A stretch of 64,000 nucleotides of DNA, taken from positions 3,286,001 through 3,350,000 of the forward strand of contig JALPQD010000214.1 in NCBI GenBank assembly GCA_023101885.1, given 5' to 3'. The notes under the pieces are model-generated. The model saw only the letters and a program-made list of their open reading frames with translations. It made no database searches and was not told the DNA's origin. Of the stretch, positions 56,921-64,000 are shown in pieces; position 1 is the first letter of the stretch; each line of letters opens with the position of its first letter. The position numbers and the translations under genes are program-made. The DNA is from Typhlomys cinereus. Lineage: Eukaryota; Chordata; Mammalia; Rodentia; Platacanthomyidae.

Positions 56921-57943
56921 GATTATTTCCTGAGAGATCCATATAACTTCACCAAGAAACTACTTGAATTAATAAACAATTTGGAAAAGTGGCAAGCTAC
57001 AAAATCAGCATACAATAATCATTTGCCTTCTTATATACCAAAATCAATTAAGCTGAGAAAGAAATGAAAGAATAAATTTCATTCACCATAGCTTCAATGA
57101 AATAAAATACCTTGGAATAAATTTAACCAAGGAAGTAAAAGACCTATACAATGAAAACTACAAAATACTGTTGAAAGAACTTAAAGAGGATATCAGAAAG
57201 TGGAAAGACTTTCTTTGCTCATGGATCGGTAAGATTAATATTGTGAAAATGACCATCCTACACAAAGCAATGTACATATTCAATGCAATCCGAATCAAAG
57301 TCTCAATGAAAGTCTTCACAAAAACTGGAAACAATAAACTCAAAATTCATATGGAAGAACAAAATATACTGTTTAACCAAAATAATCTTAAGCAATTAGA
57401 AGACTGTTAGAGGTAACACTATAACCAGATTTCAATCTATACTACAGAGCTATAGTAATAAAGACAGCTCGATACTGGCACAAAAACACATACACTGACC
57501 AATGGAGTAGAACAGAGGACCCAGATATAAGTCCCCACACATACAAGCACTTGAGTTTTGACAAAAGTACCAACCACACATGCTGGGGAAAAGGCAGCAT
57601 CTTCAACAAGTAGTGTTGGAAAAATTGGACATCTATATATAGAACAATAAAAATTGACTGTTGCCTCTCTCTTTACACAAAAATCAAATTCAAACAGATG
57701 AGAGACCTTAATGTTAAATCTGAAACGCTCAAACTGTTAGAAGAAAGATTAGGGCATGCACTTGAATTGATACACTTAGGTAAAAATTTTCTAAACAGAA
57801 CCCCAAATGCCCAGGAACTAAGATAAATAATCAACAAATGGGGGACTTCATGAAATTAAAAAGCTTTTGTCCTGCAAAAGAAACTGTTAATTGTGCAAAA
57901 AGACAACCCACAGATTCATTGCTAGCTATGATCTGACAAAGGA

Positions 57944-58411
57944 TTGATTTCCAGAGTATGCGAAGAGCTCAAAAAACTAAACACTAAGAAAACAAGCATT
58001 CCAGTTAACAAATGGGCCCTGGAACTAAACAGGGACTTCACTCAAAAAGAAATTGAAATGTCAAACAAATATCTAAAAAGATGTTCGACTTCCCTGATCA
58101 TCAGAGAAATACAAATTAAAACTACCCTGCAATACCATCTTACCCCAGTCAGAATAGCTAAGATCAAGAACACAAAGAACAGAAAATTCTGGCAAGAAAT
58201 GTGGAGGAAAAGGGAACACTTATTCACTGCCGGTAGGAGTATAAATGGTACACCCTCTTTGGACATCAATGTAGAGGTTCCTCAGAAAATTAAAAATGGA
58301 ACTACTATATATGGCCTAGCTATACCACTTGTAGGATATTCCCAAAAGACTTTACATTTTATTACAAAGAGGCCTGTTCATCTATATTCATTACAGCTCT
58401 ATTCACAATAA
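57944..58411 (+). pseudogene. L1 ORF2 C-terminal segment
   Basis: A 155-codon open stretch with VNKWALELNRDFTQKEIEMS, LKRCSTSLIIREIQIKTTLQ and YHLTPVRIAKIKNTKN, then a Cys-rich end that is broken (FWQEMWRKREHLFTAGRSIN in place of the CX3CX7HX4C motif). Decayed ORF2 C-terminus. Confidence 0.8.
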
Positions 58412-60120
58412 TGAGAAAATGAATCAATCAACATGCTCATCAACAGAGGAATGGGTGATGAAAAATAAATACAATGGAATACTATTCAGTCATCAGAAAT
58501 GATGAGAGTATGTAATAAGCTGGTAAATGTATAGAACTGGAAAATTTAATATTGAGCAAAGTATCTGAGTTACAGAAAGACAAGCATCCCATATTTTCTC
58601 TTATATGTGGATGTTAGCATTGATATCCTTGCCAAGGTATTTGGCTTGGAATTACTGTAAGTCAGAAAATTCAAAAGGGATCAATGAGTGGGGAGGTGGA
58701 AAGATATGGTTAGGGCAAAAGCTGGTAAGGAGGAGATTTAGGATACCATGACGAGTTGGGCGAAGGAAAGAATAATGCAGAAAAATATCTAAGGAGGACA
58801 AGAGGAGATGGGATATAAACCCCAGAGGAACCTATGCTAGTAATATGTCCAATTTTTTTACTTTTTTTTAAAAAAAAGGGACAAGAATGGGCAGTTCCTA
58901 TGAAGAGGAGCACAAATAAAGTAAAACAGTACAAAAACAGAAAACAATGTCATGAGCTAGTCCACTTTGAACTAAGTGATAATAAAAACTATACTAGAAG
59001 TAACAGGAACATGACACTTCCTAATAAAATGTCAGAGAGGTCTCAAATGCCTGAAAACATTATAGACTTATACCTCTGCTCTTTGTGGCCCTCCAAAAAC
59101 TGACAGTAAGATCCCATTACTGAAGATGCAACACATATGGATCACAGAACATGAGCAAAATATATCAATTGGAATTGCTCTGAGAGCTTTCTCCTTGGAG
59201 GATAGCTTACACAGTACCAAAGAATACTATAGAAGCTACTGGGGGAGAAAAATGATCAAAGGCCTCATCAAATTATGAGATCCGCAAGTTGCAGTAAAAA
59301 ATCACCATGGCAGCCAGTGTAATAGTGGTATGAGTATCAAGGATTTAACCAACAACTTCCAGATTGGATTTAAGACCTGCTTGCTAGAATGGAACACATT
59401 CCTCTTATGGTTACCTGGAACAAGAAACTTGTAAAAAGGAAAGAAACAGACCACTTTGGAAGAACAACCTGTTATTATACACACAGATTGGAAGAGCACT
59501 CAGTTTAGAAGTTTTCTACAAAAGTTAGAGGATCTCAACACCCCGACAGGATGCAGCCTAGGGCAATGGAAGAGCTGTGAATGGACAAAAATGGCCAGAG
59601 TGCAAAGTACTGGTAACTCTGCAATGATCATCCAGAATCAGGCTAATCTAATCTCTCCCCATCCTAATGCTCAGAAAACCTTGCAAAAAAGGGGAGATGA
59701 GATTGTAAGAGCCTAAAGATGGAAGGTCCACCGTTGTACAAACATTTCACTCAAGGCAGGGCTGCTATATTCAGGAACTCACTGTAATGACTGCATAATG
59801 ACTGACATATCAACATGCTTCCATAGACTAGGGAGGATCTCAGGGGAGATAATAACATTCAGTGGAAACCTTGGGGGCTAGGGCTGGATAAACAAAGGGG
59901 AGTACATTTATCAGTGGGGCAGCCCAAAGAGGGGCCACTTGGGTATTCCACAGAGGCCTGGTCCCCACAAAAGTAGACAATCCAGAGGGAACTCTGAAGT
60001 CCATAGAAGCAGACAGGCAGGAGGATGGGAGGTTGGGAAGGGAGGCTGAAGGGAAGAGGGAAAGAAGAGACAGGGTAAATACTCAATATGCTTGAAAACT
60101 AGGGAAAAATTTAATTATTA

Positions 60121-60994
60121 AAAAAGGGGATTAAATTTTAATACATAATGCCTTAAGGGGCACACTCAAACCACAGCGTGGATGTTTCCTGGCTTATTTA
60201 AAGTAAACATTGACTGTACTTGATAAACTATAGTAACAATATTGAAAATATGATGAATGCTAGTTAACCATCTCCATTAGAGGACTCTAAGGTATTTTTA
60301 AATATTCTAGAGCATATATTTGAGTTCACCCTTGACAAAAACCTCAGTGACAAGCTGTCTGGTCATATAAGTATAGGAAATATCCATCACTTGTTCTTGG
60401 GAATCATCCAAGAAGTAGTCGCTTTAGACAGGCTTTCAGTATTCTTTATAGAAATCAAACCAAGAGTGAAAGGAAGCTCATATAGAATCAAACCACCTTG
60501 AGTGTTAAATGTACTGGGAAGACCTAAATAATTCTTATATACATTTTTCCTCTTAGAAGTTGAGATTTAAAAACAAGGCAGATAGTTTTTATCTTCTCCT
60601 AACAGAAAACTGCACAAAGCAGTATACAGGCTCAACTCACAGCAGCCACAGTGCTGCTGGTGTCACTGCTCAAACAAGGGTAATTCAGATACAATTTGGG
60701 AAATTGCCTTGGACCCTGACACTTTGCACTGGATGGGGCATATACCTCTGCCATTTGTTCTATGAGGAGAATGACCATCAAGTGTCATTCGTTCTAGGAT
60801 AGGAAACAAGATATGCCTTAAGAACAAAAGGTCTTCTTACTTCTGGCCTAGGAGGTGCTTTAACCTCAGATTTTTAGATGTAGAAAGACCTATCAGCAGC
60901 TGGAGGATCCCCAAAAAATATACAGTTGAGAATAGCTATGCATACAACCTAATGTGAATCATAAACTTAAAACATTTTGAGATTATTTTTGCAG
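60121..60994. other. Unannotated DNA
   Basis: No supported feature. Confidence 0.45.
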
Positions 60995-61010
60995 TGCGTG
61001 CGTGCATGCA

Positions 61011-61061
<51 letters not shown>
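60995..61061. repeat. (TG)n microsatellite with CGTGCATG start
   Basis: GCGTGCGTGCATGCATGCG followed by about 23 TG units. Confidence 0.95.
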
Positions 61062-62027
61062 TGTGGTTCTTGAGTGTGAGTTGTAGACCATGACTTTGTC
61101 ACAAAGTCAGAAGGCCGGATGATCTTGGTAGAGCATTTTGTTAATAAGAGTGGAGCTGTCAACCTGAACAGTGAAAATAGGGTGACCCAAAAACAGCAGG
61201 GGTCTCCTGGCTCCTTAAAGATTGCTAAAGTGGTCTGGCTTATCTTTCTCTGGTTCCCAAGTTTTCATTGCACCCTTATAAACAATACTGTTTACTCCAA
61301 ATTCTGTGGAAATCCAGAGTTGAAACTGAGTGATGCTGTCATGGAAAGATAACTGAGAGTTAAAAGTGAGAAGGTAACAGAAGAGGCCAGACATCAGACA
61401 GAAGATGAACCAAATCAAGGAAAGCTGAGGGACTTTTAAGACAATGCCTTGAAAACTTATAGAAATCAATGGATGAAGAGGGAAGGAAGCTAATTCCTGC
61501 CAAGAAGCCAGGAGTGAAGATTCCAAAACTCCATAAGGACTCATGCCATGGTGTTTGCTTATAACAAAGTAGCCAAATTTCATCAGGTCAACCTAGGCTA
61601 GAAGTAGACCAGTTATAAGTAGGAAATAGAAGAAAATGAATTAAAACCCATGCTAAACTTACAACAAACTCAGATAAATACAAATTAACAAAATGAGTTG
61701 CAATAATGTCTTGTTTAATGAGACATAATGGGTTATTTCCATTTGTAAGCTTTTTTGACAAATTAATGTTATAATTATTTGATGTGTTTAATCAGCCAAT
61801 CAGCAAAGAAAATATTTCCCATCTAAATTAAATATTTTGGCAGACTGATTACTTGTTTAACTGCATCAAAATATCTTATTGTACATTTTTATATGAATAA
61901 ATGGATTTGCATCATGTTATCTTTTCTCGGTGTCAGCATTCTGCTCCCTGAAGTCCTATTTTATGTTATTTAGCAATCTTTCTGAATATAGGAGGACTAG
62001 GAGGACAAAAATAGAAAGGAAAAGGAA
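61062..62027. other. Unannotated DNA
   Basis: A 122-codon minus-strand open frame at 61215-61583 has no recognisable motif. No repeat call. Confidence 0.45.
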
Positions 62028-62134
62028 ATAAAAAAGAAAAAAAAGGAAGGAAAGAAAAAGGAAGGAAGGAAGGAAGGAAGGAAGGAAGGAAGGAAGGAAG
62101 GAAGGAAGGAAGGAAGGAAGAAAGGAAGGAAAGA
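62028..62134. repeat. (GGAA)n microsatellite in a purine tract
   Basis: About 18 GGAA/GAAG units flanked by AAAAAGGAAGGAAAGAAAAAGG. Its complement encodes only a Pro/Ser/Phe/Leu repeat frame, an artefact. Confidence 0.95.
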
Positions 62135-63345
62135 CTTTAAAAACCGAGGTGAAATCTATGTGATCCCCCCACACATGAAGAATTATAGTAACAAATCACC
62201 CAGTAAGAACTTATTTTAAGTTCTTGGCTCTGTCAGCAAGTACAGAAGTTAATCATTATATTGTCGGATTCTGCTGAGCTTCTAAACTTTACCATCTAGA
62301 ACACTTTAGTATTATTTACAAAACCCAATGATAAATGAGGGAAATCCTATTAAGATCGCACACAAAATTTGTCTTGCATTCTGATGGTTCTTGGATTTTG
62401 GAGGGTATGCAGTGGGACAATATCTTAAGGATCTTAAGGATATCAAAGGAAATAAATTCAAGATGAGTTAAGGTCAAATGTTTGAGCTTTCAAATTTTTG
62501 CTGAATAGTTCAATGAGATGAAGTTTCTGGTAATAGTTAGGATAATCTGGGACAAAACCCAGAACCCTGAACTACACTTTTCACTCAGGATGTTGATTCA
62601 AAAGTGTGGAAATGCATTTTTTTTATTTACCATTCAGTTTTCTCTTGCAAATGCTGAAGGCTTGGTTGTCTTCAAAACTGTGGAACTCATAGCTGATTGT
62701 TGGAAATTGCTAAGCAAGACTACCATGTCCAAATTTCTCAAGATCTATTTAGGATAGTTTTGTGTGTTCAAAACTGCTGGAAAATTGGAGTTATTTGATA
62801 AAAAATATTTATCAGGATAAATTAAAAGTTTCTGAGAAAGTAAAAAAAAAGATTTACATCATTTTGAAGCTATAAGACTGTGAATAAGATGTGTATGCTT
62901 CATCTGAATGAGAGCTTGAGAGAAAATAGTTCTACTCCATGAAATTGTTCATTGACTGATTGTTTTGTGCCAGGTACTAGACTAGGTATTGATGTTTTTA
63001 TCTTGTTTTACTTCCAGTCAGTATCCGATGAAGAATCTATTAACATTACTATTTTATGGATTTGAAAATGCAGAATCAGTTAAACTGAATAACTTGTAAG
63101 ATTATATAGTCAAAAAACAGTGAAAAGGAAATTTTGATTTAGATATGTTTAGCACTGAAGTTCACTATCTGAACATCGTAACTCTTAGTTTTTAGAGGAC
63201 AAAAAAGTCAGTGGATCACTGTCTCAATATCTGTCACTAAGAGGGGCAAGTTCAATTTGCTCCCTTCAAAAATTCCTGGTAGGATTAGGTCCCATTTGCC
63301 CCTCACAGTGATGGAACTAATGACAGCTTCTCCTTTTTTCCCAGT
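62135..63345. other. Unannotated DNA
   Basis: No supported feature. Confidence 0.45.
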
Positions 63346-63745
63346 CTGGGACTTTGCCTGACCTGCACAATGACTGACATGTCAAAGAACCCCCAAAGTC
63401 TAGCATGGATCACAGGGGAGAAGGATCCTTAGAAACAAGGGATTAACAGTTATAATAGAGTTCCCATACTAATGGGGAGTCCAACAAGGGGCTCTGGCAG
63501 GCTATGCCACTGAGTTCTGAATCTTCACTAGTACTCAGCAGGAGGTTTGGCATTCACACAAAAGGATGCTCCAGGAGATGGGAAGGAGGAGGTGGGAGGC
63601 ACTTATAGAAGGGGAGGGAGAGAGGGGTGAGAGGAAGGGGGGAAAAGGGAAAGGGGGGACAACTGAGGAGGGAGGGAGGGAGAGGATGGGGGTACCTATT
63701 GAGCTTGTTTGTATGATTAGTAAAAAAATAAAATATGGGAGAAAA
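63346..63745 (+). mobile_element. 5'-truncated LINE-1 3' UTR (type B)
   Basis: GGGACTTTGCCTGACCTGCA, AAAGTCTAGCATGGATCACA, the G-rich tract (63560-63690) and TTGAGCTTGTTTGTATGATT end with an A-rich tail. A TTTGTTTG slip is present in the end motif. The target duplication is unclear. Confidence 0.87.
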
Positions 63746-64000
63746 AATTTTAGGAGAGAAAAAAAATTCCATTTCCAGTCCGTTTCCTGATATTCTGGGC
63801 CTTTTCCAATTCTAATGGTATTGGAAATATTTAAAATTTTCTTGGGAAAATATTATTTAGTCTGAATTGATATACATTAGATGTCATTTGTACTAAGGAG
63901 GAAGGAAATGGGGGGCAGGGAAGAAGTGTGATGTCGAATAAGAACCAACGGTCTGGTGAGCGCCTTTCTTTCTGGTCCCCTTTCTGTTCAGGTTATAAGC
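63746..64000. other. Unannotated DNA at the window end
   Basis: No supported feature before the window ends. Confidence 0.4.

Larger units (their letters stand above)
52700..60120 (+). mobile_element. Nearly full-length but decayed LINE-1
   Basis: About 6.8 kb of L1 once two SINEs are removed. 5' region from ATCACACACAGGAAATAAG (shared with the old L1 at 26.5 kb), ORF1 (about 53.15-54.5 kb), ORF2 (about 54.6-58.5 kb) and a long 3' UTR (about 58.6-60.1 kb) ending GCTTGAAAACTAGGG and an A-rich tail. The 3' UTR has a purine tract at about 60010-60075 homologous to those of types A and B. Stops and frameshifts throughout; part of the endonuclease segment appears deleted near 54650. Confidence 0.85.

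Noticed and set aside
61956..62174. Frame with repeated Leu-Pro-Ser-Phe units
   Set aside because: Translation of the complement of the (GGAA)n microsatellite.
1..64000. CRISPR array, operon, phage or prokaryotic defence system
   Set aside because: The window is mammalian: LINE/SINE/LTR content throughout, no prokaryotic ribosome-binding sites, no regularly spaced short repeats, and no long non-transposon coding frames.

Overview
This is a repeat-rich, gene-free stretch of mammalian nuclear DNA, almost certainly from a rodent. I found no protein-coding exon, tRNA, rRNA, CRISPR array or prokaryotic-type operon. The rodent assignment rests on decayed copies of rodent SINE families: B1-like at about 15.1 and 49.5 kb, B4-like at 31.5 kb, B3/B4-like at 27.9 kb and 33.0 kb. 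It also rests on seven copies of a younger tRNA-headed SINE whose first ~70 nt closely resemble the B2 head but whose body I do not recognise. The young LINE-1 3' UTRs do not match the mouse or rat ones I know, so a rodent outside Mus/Rattus is likely (inference).

Layout. 0-17.5 kb: mostly old anonymous DNA. It holds one young 5'-truncated L1 with a 20-bp target-site duplication (TSD; 2.4-3.1 kb), two young SINEs, a probable ERVK-type solo LTR (7.3-7.9 kb), an ancient mammalian L1 remnant (11.6-12.7 kb), four copies of a ~410-bp repeat (two facing each other around that L1) and several LTR-like fossils. 17.9-26.5 kb: an old minus-strand L1 (5' region, ORF1, 5' part of ORF2) that received five later insertions: four L1 pieces and one SINE. 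27.9-36.6 kb: rodent SINEs, an L1M/HAL1-like ORF1 fossil, and a second old minus-strand L1 invaded by a SINE and two later L1s. 36.6-45 kb: quiet DNA with microsatellites and two L1 3'-end copies. 45.1-48.1 kb: the longest young L1, with readable minus-strand reverse-transcriptase and C-terminal ORF2 segments. 49.5-51.9 kb: B1, then a young SINE and a 5'-inverted L1 that share the same target sequence. 52.7-60.1 kb: an almost full-length but decayed plus-strand L1 carrying two SINEs. 60-64 kb: microsatellites and one last L1 3' end.

The window is best read as an archive of retrotransposition. L1 supplies the machinery, and the SINEs carry L1-type TSDs and A-rich tails consistent with L1-driven mobilisation. 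Four L1 copies show the inverted-5' structure expected of twin priming. No undescribed gene system was found. The most interesting items are the SINE family, the twin-primed L1s, the twice-used insertion site, a 223-bp duplication and an ORF2 patch inside L1 3' UTRs, and the solo LTR. All family names are from memory of consensus patterns; no database was searched.
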